DNA of 64,000 nt from Parvibaculum sp035325945. Lineage in GTDB: Bacteria; Pseudomonadota; Alphaproteobacteria; Parvibaculales; Parvibaculaceae. Below, piece by piece: positions 54,715-61,895 of this stretch (the stretch's first letter is position 1; the number at the start of each line of letters is the position of its first letter). Location of the stretch: NCBI RefSeq assembly GCF_035325945.1, contig NZ_DAOKYX010000016.1, positions 4,081-68,080 on the forward strand, given 5' to 3'. The position numbers were made by a program, and so were the translations under genes. The notes under the pieces are model-generated. The model did not search any database, was not told the DNA's origin, and saw nothing but the letters and a program-made list of their open reading frames with translations.

Positions 54715-56021
54715 ACATGGTCAGTCTCGGTTCCAGAGGATTCCAGGGACGCCCGGTTGCCGCGGGGCGTGCAGGCACCATTGCCGCGCTCGATGTCGGC
54801 TCGAGCAAGATTTCCTGCTTCATCGCCAGGATCGAGCCGGGCCGTCTGGCGAACGGTCATGCGCCGATCCGCGTCATCGGCATCGGGCATCAGGTTTCAA
54901 GAGGCATTCGCGCCGGCACGATTATCGACATGGACGCGGCCGAGGAGGCGATCCGGGTCGCGGTCGATGCGGCCGAGCGCATGGCCGGCGTCACCATCAA
55001 GGACGTGATCGTCGGCATGTCGGGCGCGGAGCCCAAGAGCCAGACCGTCGGCGTCAAATCCTCCGTGGCCGGACCCGAGATCACCGATGCCGATCTCGTC
55101 CGCCTCATCGGCTATGCCCAGGCGAACTTCCAGCCCGAGGGCCGCGACGTTCTGCATGCGCTTCCGACCAATTTCAGCATCGACGGCGCGCGCGGCGTTC
55201 AGGACCCGCGCGGCATGTTCGGCGAAACGCTGGGCGTCGACGTCCATATGGTCAGCGCGGCGCGCGGGCCCTTGCGCAATCTCGAGCTTTGCATCGACCG
55301 CTGCCATCTCTCGGTCCTTGCCACGGTGGTTTCACCCTATGCGAGCGGCCTTGCCTGTCTCGTCGAGGACGAAATGGACCTCGGCGTCGCCGTCATCGAT
55401 ATGGGGGGTGGCACCACATCGCTCGCCGTCTTCTTCGAAGGCGCGATGGTTTATTGCGATTCCGTGTCTATTGGCGGGAATCACATTACTAATGACATTG
55501 CGAGAGGACTTTCGACTCCGCTGGCTCATGCCGAGCGCATGAAGACGCTCTATGGCAGCGCGCTGGCGAGTCCGTCCGACGAAAGAGAGATGATTGACGT
55601 GCCTCAAGTGGGCGAGAGCGATGCCGATTCGGCGAATCATATTCCGAGGTCCATGTTGACCGGCATCATTCAGCCACGGCTCGAAGAGACGTTCGAACTC
55701 GTCCGTGATCGGCTCGAAGCCTCGGGCTATGCGCGCGTCGCGGGCCGCCGCGTGGTGCTGACGGGCGGCGCGAGCCAGATGAACGGCGCGCGCGAGCTTG
55801 CCCATCGCATTCTCGACAAGCAGGTGCGGGTGGGCCAGCCGATCCGGCTGACTGGCCTTGCCGAGGCGACGGGCGGACCGGCCTTCGCGACCTGTGCCGG
55901 CCTTCTCACCTATTCGCAGATCTCGCCGCTCGAAACGGCGGGCGCGGATGGCGACGAGGAAGCCAATGGGCGTCCGGGCGGCTTGCGCAAGTTCAGCCGC
56001 TGGCTGCGGGAGAATTTCTGA
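54711..56021 (+). CDS. ftsA: Cell division protein FtsA
   Basis: The 436-residue actin-like ATPase tethers FtsZ to the membrane. Motifs: IAALDVGSSKISCFIAR (phosphate 1), the 1C SHS2 region with SGAEPKSQTVGVKS, VAVIDMGGGTTSLAVFFEGA (phosphate 2), SIGGNHITNDIARGL and VVLTGGASQMNGARELA. The C-terminal amphipathic helix is LRKFSRWLRENF, the membrane-targeting sequence. It overlaps ftsQ by four bases. Confidence 0.97.
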   Translation: MNMVSLGSRGFQGRPVAAGRAGTIAALDVGSSKISCFIARIEPGRLANGHAPIRVIGIGHQVSRGIRAGTIIDMDAAEEAIRVAVDAAERMAGVTIKDVIVGMSGAEPKSQTVGVKSSVAGPEITDADLVRLIGYAQANFQPEGRDVLHALPTNFSIDGARGVQDPRGMFGETLGVDVHMVSAARGPLRNLELCIDRCHLSVLATVVSPYASGLACLVEDEMDLGVAVIDMGGGTTSLAVFFEGAMVYCDSVSIGGNHITNDIARGLSTPLAHAERMKTLYGSALASPSDEREMIDVPQVGESDADSANHIPRSMLTGIIQPRLEETFELVRDRLEASGYARVAGRRVVLTGGASQMNGARELAHRILDKQVRVGQPIRLTGLAEATGGPAFATCAGLLTYSQISPLETAGADGDEEANGRPGGLRKFSRWLRENF

Positions 56022-56205
56022 TGAGGGGCGTGGCGGAATCTCATGCTTGCGCTGAATGCGGGGCCTTGAAAGGGGCAAAGAACCGGCGTCGCCGAAGGCG
56101 AGGATTGAGCCGGTTTGCAGCGCCACCGGGCCGGGTGGTTGCTGCACCGCCGGAAAATGCGGCTGGACGGACCCCGATTATCCAATCTGTTTCGAGGAGG
56201 CTGAC
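56022..56205 (+). other. Spacer between ftsA and ftsZ
   Basis: This 184-base gap is the longest break in the cluster, where other junctions overlap or touch. It contains short inverted segments (CGTCGCCGAAGGCGAGG and CCGCCGGAAAATGCGGC) and ends in AGGAGG before ftsZ. A separate ftsZ promoter or a leader structure is plausible, but none is proven by sequence. Confidence 0.4.
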
Positions 56206-57873
56206 ATGAGCATCAAATTGACGGTACCGCAGGCGAAGGAACTGAAGCCCCGGATCACGGTGTTCGGCGTCGGCGGTGCCGGCGGCAACGCCGTCAACAA
56301 CATGATCGAGTCGGGTCTCGACGGCGTCGAATTCGTGGTGGCGAATACCGATGCCCAGGCGCTCCAGCTTTCGCTGGCCGAGCGCCGCATCCAGCTCGGC
56401 GCCTCCATCACGGAAGGTCTGGGCGCGGGTTCGCGTCCCGAGGTCGGCTGCGCGGCGGCGGAAGAAGCCCTTCACGAGATCGTGGAGCACATCCAGGGCG
56501 CTCACATGGTCTTCATCACCGCGGGCATGGGCGGCGGCACCGGCACGGGCGCTGCGCCCGTCATCGCGCGCGCGGCGCGGGACGAGGGCGTGCTCACGGT
56601 CGGCGTGGTGACCAAGCCGTTCCAGTTCGAAGGCACGCGGCGCATGCGTCTTGCCGAAGAGGGCATTCGCGAGCTTCAGCAATATGTCGACACGCTCATC
56701 ATCATCCCGAACCAGAACCTCTTCCGGGTGGCGAACGAGAACACGACCTTCGCGGACGCCTTCGCGATGGCTGACCAGGTTCTCCATTCGGGCGTTGCGG
56801 GCATCACCGACCTGATGATGAAGCCGGGCCTCATCAATCTCGACTTCGCGGACGTCAGGACCGTGATGAACGAGATGGGCAAGGCCATGATGGGCACCGG
56901 CGAGGCGACGGGCGAGAAGCGCGCCGTGGAAGCCGCCGAGGCCGCCATCTCCAACCCGCTGCTCGACGAAGTGTCGATGAAGGGCGCGAAGGGCGTTCTC
57001 ATCAACATCACCGGCGGCATGGACCTCACTCTTTATGAAGTGGATGAAGCGGCCAACCGCATCCGCTCCGAGGTCGATCCGGATGCCAACATCATCGTCG
57101 GCTCGACTTTCGATCCGTCGATGGACGGGCGCATGCGCGTGTCCGTCGTCGCGACCGGCATCGAGGTCGAGGAGCGCACGCAGCAGCGTCCGGCGGCGGA
57201 AGCCGCTCCGGCTCCGAAGGCTGTCGCGGCCGAACGCGCGCCGGTCGTCGCCGCGGCGACTTTCGCCAAGCCGGCACGCACCGTTGCCCAGCAGCCCCAG
57301 CCCCAGCCGCAGATGCAGATGCACCAGATCGCCGAGCCCGAGCTGCCGGTGGTCGAGCGCGCCGCACCGCCGCTCTCGGCCAATTACGACCCGCGCGAAT
57401 ATGAGGCCGAGGTCATCATCCACAAGCCCGAACCGCGCATGCCGCAGCAGGCAAGGCGCGACGAGCCGGTCGTGAACCCGGCCGCCGTGCTCGCCGAGCC
57501 GAAGGCGCAGCCCTTCATTCCGGGCGATCTCGACCGTGTGCAGACGGGTAACGCGGAAGTTCCGGCCTTCATCGGCAACCGGGCGGCCCAGATGCCGCAG
57601 AGCCGGGCGCCGCGCAAGGGGCCGAGCTTCTTCGAGCGTCTGACGGGCGGCGGCCGTCGCCGCAATGAGGAGCAGCCCCAGCCGCCGCGCCGCGAGCCGG
57701 TCGCCGCTCGCGAGATGAGCAGGCCCCAGCCGCCGCAGCAGCCGGAGCAGCCCCGGCCGCAATCGCAGGCGCAAAGCCTCACTCAATCCGCCGAAGGGCG
57801 TCTCGTTCAGCCCTCGTCCTATGAGGAGGAGCAGCTTGAGATCCCGACCTTTCTGAGGCGTCAGGCCAACTGA
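56206..57873 (+). CDS. ftsZ: Cell division protein FtsZ, long linker
   Basis: The 555-residue tubulin-like GTPase forms the Z ring. The GTP-binding loop GGGTGTGAAP begins at residue 109; FGVGGAGGNAVNNMI, NTDAQAL and NLDFADVRTVM are also canonical. The globular part ends near residue 320. A Pro/Gln/Ala-rich linker of about 210 residues follows, then the conserved C-terminal peptide EIPTFLRRQ that binds FtsA and other partners. The linker is much longer than in E. coli but normal for Alphaproteobacteria. ATG 56206 follows AGGAGG; longer frames upstream are not real. Confidence 0.98.
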   Translation: MSIKLTVPQAKELKPRITVFGVGGAGGNAVNNMIESGLDGVEFVVANTDAQALQLSLAERRIQLGASITEGLGAGSRPEVGCAAAEEALHEIVEHIQGAHMVFITAGMGGGTGTGAAPVIARAARDEGVLTVGVVTKPFQFEGTRRMRLAEEGIRELQQYVDTLIIIPNQNLFRVANENTTFADAFAMADQVLHSGVAGITDLMMKPGLINLDFADVRTVMNEMGKAMMGTGEATGEKRAVEAAEAAISNPLLDEVSMKGAKGVLINITGGMDLTLYEVDEAANRIRSEVDPDANIIVGSTFDPSMDGRMRVSVVATGIEVEERTQQRPAAEAAPAPKAVAAERAPVVAAATFAKPARTVAQQPQPQPQMQMHQIAEPELPVVERAAPPLSANYDPREYEAEVIIHKPEPRMPQQARRDEPVVNPAAVLAEPKAQPFIPGDLDRVQTGNAEVPAFIGNRAAQMPQSRAPRKGPSFFERLTGGGRRRNEEQPQPPRREPVAAREMSRPQPPQQPEQPRPQSQAQSLTQSAEGRLVQPSSYEEEQLEIPTFLRRQAN

Positions 57874-57916
57874 CGCTTCCACTGACTGCGCCCGCGGGGG
57901 GCGCTGCGCGCGCGAG

Positions 57917-57957
57917 CCCCGCCTGTTCCGGACTTGTCCGGGGCAGGCGGGGTTTTG
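57917..57957 (+). terminator. Terminator after ftsZ
   Basis: CCCCGCCTG and CAGGCGGGG pair around a partly self-complementary loop (TTCCGGACTTGTCCGGGG), followed by TTTT. It lies about 43 bases after the ftsZ stop and should end the dcw transcript. Confidence 0.85.
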
Positions 57958-57983
57958 CTTTGCAAGCAATGGGTTAGCGCCCG

Positions 57984-58006
57984 TTTCAGAAGGTAACATT
58001 CTGAAA
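57984..58006. promoter_or_regulatory. Inverted repeat upstream of lpxC
   Basis: TTTCAGAA and TTCTGAAA are perfect 8-base arms around GGTAACA, in the AT-rich gap between the ftsZ terminator and lpxC. It has the form of a dimeric-regulator site. The regulator is unknown; it does not match the alphaproteobacterial LexA pattern GTTC-N7-GTTC. Confidence 0.5.
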
Positions 58007-58080
58007 GAAACTGTTATTTGAGGCGACTTTTGCGCGCTGCTAGAACCATAAGTGGGGTTCTCGGGGTGAAGGATAGTCCG

Positions 58081-59070
58081 GTGCGCAAGGCTGAGTTCGA
58101 AACCATCACGCTTGAAGAGGCGCGGGCGCATCGCCGCCAGCGCGCAGGCGCGCCCGCATGTCCGCAGATGACGCTGGCCGCACCCGTGGCTCTGGAAGGC
58201 GTCGGACTTCACTCGGGCCATGCGATCCACATGACGCTTCATCCGGCCGGGGCGGATTTCGGCATCGTCTTCCGCCGCACCGATCTCGACGGTGGCGAGG
58301 CCGCGACCGATATTCGCGCGCGCTACGATCAGGTCGGCGACACGATGCTGTCGACCGCGATCCGCAACGAGGCGGGAGCCTCGATCAGCACCGTCGAACA
58401 TCTGATGGCGGCGCTGGCGACGCTCGGCGTCGACAATGCCTTCATCGAGATCGACGGGCCGGAAATTCCGGTCATGGACGGCAGCTCGCAGGTCTTCGTC
58501 GAAGCGATCGAGGCGGCTGGCCTCAAGGCGCTTGCCGCGCCGCGTCATGCCATTCGTATTCTGAAGCCGGTCATCGTCGAGGACGGGCTGAAGCGCGCCG
58601 CGCTGCTGCCGGGCGAGGGGTTCACGCTCGCCTTCGAGATCGAATTCGAGAATCCGGTGATCGGGCATGAGGTCATCGAGGCGGATTTTCATGCGCAGGA
58701 TTTCCGCGAGAGCATCCTCTCCGCGCGCACCTTCGGCCTTCTCAAGGATGTCGAGGCGATGTGGAAGGCCGGGCTCGGCCTTGGCGGCACGCTCGAAAAC
58801 ACGGTCGTGGTGGATGGCGATCGCGTGCTCAACGAGGAAGGCCTGCGATTCGACGATGAGTTCGTCCGGCACAAGGTGCTCGACGCCGTGGGCGACCTCG
58901 CGCTTGCGGGCGCTCCGTTCATCGGCCGTTATGAAGGGCTGCGCGCCGGCCATGCGATGAACAACCGGGTGCTCCGCGCGCTTTTCGCGGACAGCTCGGC
59001 TTACGAGATCGTCGAGCTTGGCGCCCCCGCCACCGAAGCCCAGCACAAGGCCGCTATTCCCGCCGAATGA
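58081..59070 (+). CDS. lpxC: UDP-3-O-acyl-GlcNAc deacetylase LpxC
   Basis: The enzyme has about 329 residues and catalyses the committed step of lipid A synthesis; it is zinc-dependent. Motifs: VALEGVGLHSGHAIHMTLHP, ISTVEHLMAALATLGVDNA (zinc His), DGSSQVFVEAI, SARTFGLLKDVEAMW, RHKVLDAVGDLALAG (zinc His/Asp) and GHAMNNRVLRAL (catalytic His). The start is uncertain: GTG 58081 follows AAGGA by seven bases; GTG 58066, TTG 58018 and ATG 58168 are in frame. An alphaproteobacterial N-terminal extension before the conserved TLAAPVALEG is likely. Confidence 0.95.
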   Translation: MRKAEFETITLEEARAHRRQRAGAPACPQMTLAAPVALEGVGLHSGHAIHMTLHPAGADFGIVFRRTDLDGGEAATDIRARYDQVGDTMLSTAIRNEAGASISTVEHLMAALATLGVDNAFIEIDGPEIPVMDGSSQVFVEAIEAAGLKALAAPRHAIRILKPVIVEDGLKRAALLPGEGFTLAFEIEFENPVIGHEVIEADFHAQDFRESILSARTFGLLKDVEAMWKAGLGLGGTLENTVVVDGDRVLNEEGLRFDDEFVRHKVLDAVGDLALAGAPFIGRYEGLRAGHAMNNRVLRALFADSSAYEIVELGAPATEAQHKAAIPAE

Positions 59071-59318
59071 TCGGCTGCCCAGCGCCATGTTGCCCCCTTT
59101 CGTACTGCGAGGGCGGGCGTAGCCTGCCTTGCCTTTCGTGCCGGCCCGCTATGGTTTCCGCACCCTATTTAGGCTAGAAACATGCACTGGCCCGATTGGG
59201 CGCCGGCGGCCAGTGCCGGCTTCCATGAGCCTCCGGACTCGCTTCGATATGGCCTTGTCCCGAAAACGGTTTTCGGGCAATCCTGCCGGGTGACCGAACG
59301 AAATGGACTTTGACCGGC
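59071..59318. other. Intergenic region lpxC-bamD
   Basis: No gene or clear regulatory element is visible in these 248 bases. CGAAAACGGTTTTCG near 59262-59276 is a short palindrome, a weak candidate for a site. Confidence 0.4.
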
Positions 59319-60203
59319 ATGCGTGAGGCTCTTCTGACTATCAGCGGCTCCAAGGCAAAGGCGACTTCCGGCATCGGCCTCGAAACGGGGCGGGTGAGAA
59401 GCGCGGTGATCGGCGCTTTCCTCGCCGGTGCGCTCGTTCTTCTCGGCGGCTGCTCATCCGATGACGAGCTTCCCTATCAGGAAAGGCCGGTCGAGCAGAT
59501 CTACAACAAGGCGATGGATTACGTCGCCGATGGCAGCTACCAGAAGGCGGCGCAGGAATTCGACGAGGTCGAGCGCCAGCATCCCTATTCGATCTGGGCG
59601 CGCCGCGCGACGCTGATGTCGGCCTACTCGCATTACAAGGTCAATGAGTATGACGACGCCATCGTCACCGCGCAGCGCTACATCGCGCTCCATCCGGGCA
59701 GCAAGGATGTCGCCTACGCCTACTACCTTGTCGCGCTCTGCTATTACGAACAGATTTCCGACGTCGGCCGCGACCAGAAGATGACGGAAGACGCGCTCGC
59801 CTCGCTGACGGCGCTCATTCAGCGATTTCCGCAAAGCGAATATGCGCGCGACGCCCGCCTGAAGCTCGATCTGACGCTCGATCATCTCGCCGGCAAGGAG
59901 ATGGAAGTCGGCCGCTACTATCTGAAGAAGCGCGACTACATCGCCGCGATCAACCGTTTCCGCATCGTCGTGGAGCGCTATCAGAGCACGACCCATGTTC
60001 CGGAGGCGTTGCATCGTCTCGTCGAGGCGTATCTGTCGCTCGGTGTCAAGCCGGAGGCGCAGACGGCCGCGGCGATCCTCGGTTACAACTATCCCGGAAG
60101 CGATTGGTATCAGGACAGCTATGCGCTCCTCGCCGAGCAGGGGCTGAAGCCCGAGGAGAACAAGGGGTCCTGGATCAGCAGGGCGTGGCACACCGTCTTC
60201 TAG
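59319..60203 (+). CDS. bamD: Outer-membrane assembly lipoprotein BamD
   Basis: The 294-residue lipoprotein has a signal ending in lipobox LLGGC (about residues 42-46), preceded by a longer than usual basic N-terminus. Five TPR-like helical pairs follow: VEQIYNKAMDYVADGSYQKA, EFDEVERQHPYSIWARRA, VNEYDDAIVTAQRYIALHP, YYLKKRDYIAAINRFRIV, EALHRLVEAYLSLGV. BamD is the essential partner of BamA. ATG 59319 is used; a TTG at 59310 is possible. It precedes recN by 12 bases. Confidence 0.95.
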   Translation: MREALLTISGSKAKATSGIGLETGRVRSAVIGAFLAGALVLLGGCSSDDELPYQERPVEQIYNKAMDYVADGSYQKAAQEFDEVERQHPYSIWARRATLMSAYSHYKVNEYDDAIVTAQRYIALHPGSKDVAYAYYLVALCYYEQISDVGRDQKMTEDALASLTALIQRFPQSEYARDARLKLDLTLDHLAGKEMEVGRYYLKKRDYIAAINRFRIVVERYQSTTHVPEALHRLVEAYLSLGVKPEAQTAAAILGYNYPGSDWYQDSYALLAEQGLKPEENKGSWISRAWHTVF

Positions 60204-60215
60204 AGGCGTTGCTCA

Positions 60216-61895
60216 ATGCTGTCGGCGCTGTCGATCAGAGATATTGTCCTCATCGATAGGCTGGAACTCGCGCTGGCCCGCGGGCTGTGCGCGCTCACGG
60301 GTGAAACGGGCGCCGGAAAATCCATCCTTCTCGATGCTCTGGGGCTTGCCATCGGCGCGCGCGCCGATGCGGGGCTTGTCGGCCAGGACGCCGAGCAGGG
60401 AAGCGTCACCGCTGTTTTCGACGTGCCGGACGATCATCCCGCCCGCGCCATACTCCGCGATGACGGGCTCGATGCGGAAGGCGACCTCATTCTTCGCCGC
60501 GTGCAGGCGAAGGACGGGCGCACGCGCGCCTTCATCAACGATCAGGCGGTGAGCGTCGGCCTTCTGCGGCAGGTGGGCGATGCGCTTGTCGAAATTCACG
60601 GGCAGCATGACGAGCGCGGCCTCCTCGATCCATCGGGCCATCGGGCGCTTCTGGACAGCTTCGGCGGGCTCGATGCCGCCGCTGCCGAGGTGCGGCGGCT
60701 CTGGGGCGCGGCGGCGGAAGCGCGGCTTGCCTTTACCGAGCATGAAGCCTCGCTCGCGCGGGCGCGGGCGGAGCAGGATTATCTGCGGCATGTCGTCGGC
60801 GAGCTCGACGAGCTTTCGCCGGAGCCCGGCGAGGAAACGAAACTCGCCGAAGAACGCGCTCTCATGATGCATTCGGAAAAGATCGCGGGCGATCTCGCCG
60901 AGGCGGCGGATGCGATTTCGAGCGATAGCGGCCTTGAGGCGCGGCTCAATCAGGCATTGCGGCGCCTTTCCCGCGTGGCGGAGCAGGCGGGCGGGCGGCT
61001 CGATCAGGCCATTGCCGCGATAGATCGCACGCTGGTCGAGGCGGCGGAGGCGCGCGATGAAATCGAACGCGCCATGCGCGCCCTCGAATTCGATCCCGCG
61101 CGGCTCGAGAAGGCCGAGACGCGGCTCTTCGCGCTGCGCGCCGCCGGTCGCAAGCACAATGTTGCCGTCGACAATCTTGCCGCGCTCGCCGACAGGTTGC
61201 GCGAGCAGCTTGCGGATATAGAAGGCGGCGAGGCGAAGCTTGCGAGGCTTTCACAGGCGGCCGATGCGGCGCGCGCTACCTATCTCAAGGCGGCGGAGTC
61301 GCTTTCCGCCCAGCGTATCAAGGCGGCGGCAAAGCTCGATCAGGCGGTCGCGCGCGAGCTGAAGCCTCTGAAGCTCGAAAAGGCGACATTCAAGACCGAG
61401 GTGAATGTGCTCGCGGCGGAAGATGCGGGGCCGGACGGGCTCGACCGCGTGTCCTTCCTCATCTCGACCAATCCGGGCGCCCCGCTCGGGCCGCTCATCA
61501 AGATCGCTTCGGGCGGCGAGCTTTCGCGTTTCGTGCTCGCGCTCAAGGTTGCGCTCGCTTCCCGCGGCAGCGCGCCGACGCTCATTTTCGACGAAGTCGA
61601 TTCCGGTGTCGGCGGGGCCGTTGCCGAAGCGGTGGGCCGGCGCCTCGCGGAACTTGCCAGGACGGCGCAGGTGCTTGTCGTCACCCATTCGCCGCAGGTG
61701 GCGGCCCTGGCGCGCCATCATTTGCGGATTTCCAAGGGTGGGGACAACAGAACCAGGAATGCGCGCGTCGCAACCCGCGTCGATGTGCTCGATCATGTGG
61801 ATCGCCGCGAGGAGATCGCGCGCATGCTGGCGGGCGCAACCGTGACCGACGAGGCGCGCGCCGCCGCCGACCGATTGATTGAGAACCGTCCGTGA
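60216..61895 (+). CDS. recN: DNA repair protein RecN
   Basis: The 559-residue SMC-like ATPase acts in double-strand-break repair. The head is split: Walker A LTGETGAGKSILLDAL near residue 30 and Walker B LIFDEVDSGVGG with signature ASGGELSRFVLALK near the C-terminus. Between them lie coiled-coil arms (about 150-370) rich in Ala, Glu and Arg. GQHDERGLLDPSGHRALLD is typical of RecN. It overlaps ligA by four bases (GTGA). Confidence 0.97.
   Translation: MLSALSIRDIVLIDRLELALARGLCALTGETGAGKSILLDALGLAIGARADAGLVGQDAEQGSVTAVFDVPDDHPARAILRDDGLDAEGDLILRRVQAKDGRTRAFINDQAVSVGLLRQVGDALVEIHGQHDERGLLDPSGHRALLDSFGGLDAAAAEVRRLWGAAAEARLAFTEHEASLARARAEQDYLRHVVGELDELSPEPGEETKLAEERALMMHSEKIAGDLAEAADAISSDSGLEARLNQALRRLSRVAEQAGGRLDQAIAAIDRTLVEAAEARDEIERAMRALEFDPARLEKAETRLFALRAAGRKHNVAVDNLAALADRLREQLADIEGGEAKLARLSQAADAARATYLKAAESLSAQRIKAAAKLDQAVARELKPLKLEKATFKTEVNVLAAEDAGPDGLDRVSFLISTNPGAPLGPLIKIASGGELSRFVLALKVALASRGSAPTLIFDEVDSGVGGAVAEAVGRRLAELARTAQVLVVTHSPQVAALARHHLRISKGGDNRTRNARVATRVDVLDHVDRREEIARMLAGATVTDEARAAADRLIENRP

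Noticed and set aside
56041..59088. Very long minus-strand open frame (about 1015 codons) opposite ftsZ and lpxC
   Set aside because: It is a shadow of GC-rich codon bias; the product is low-complexity Arg/His/Leu-rich with no family features, and the plus strand carries undisputed genes.
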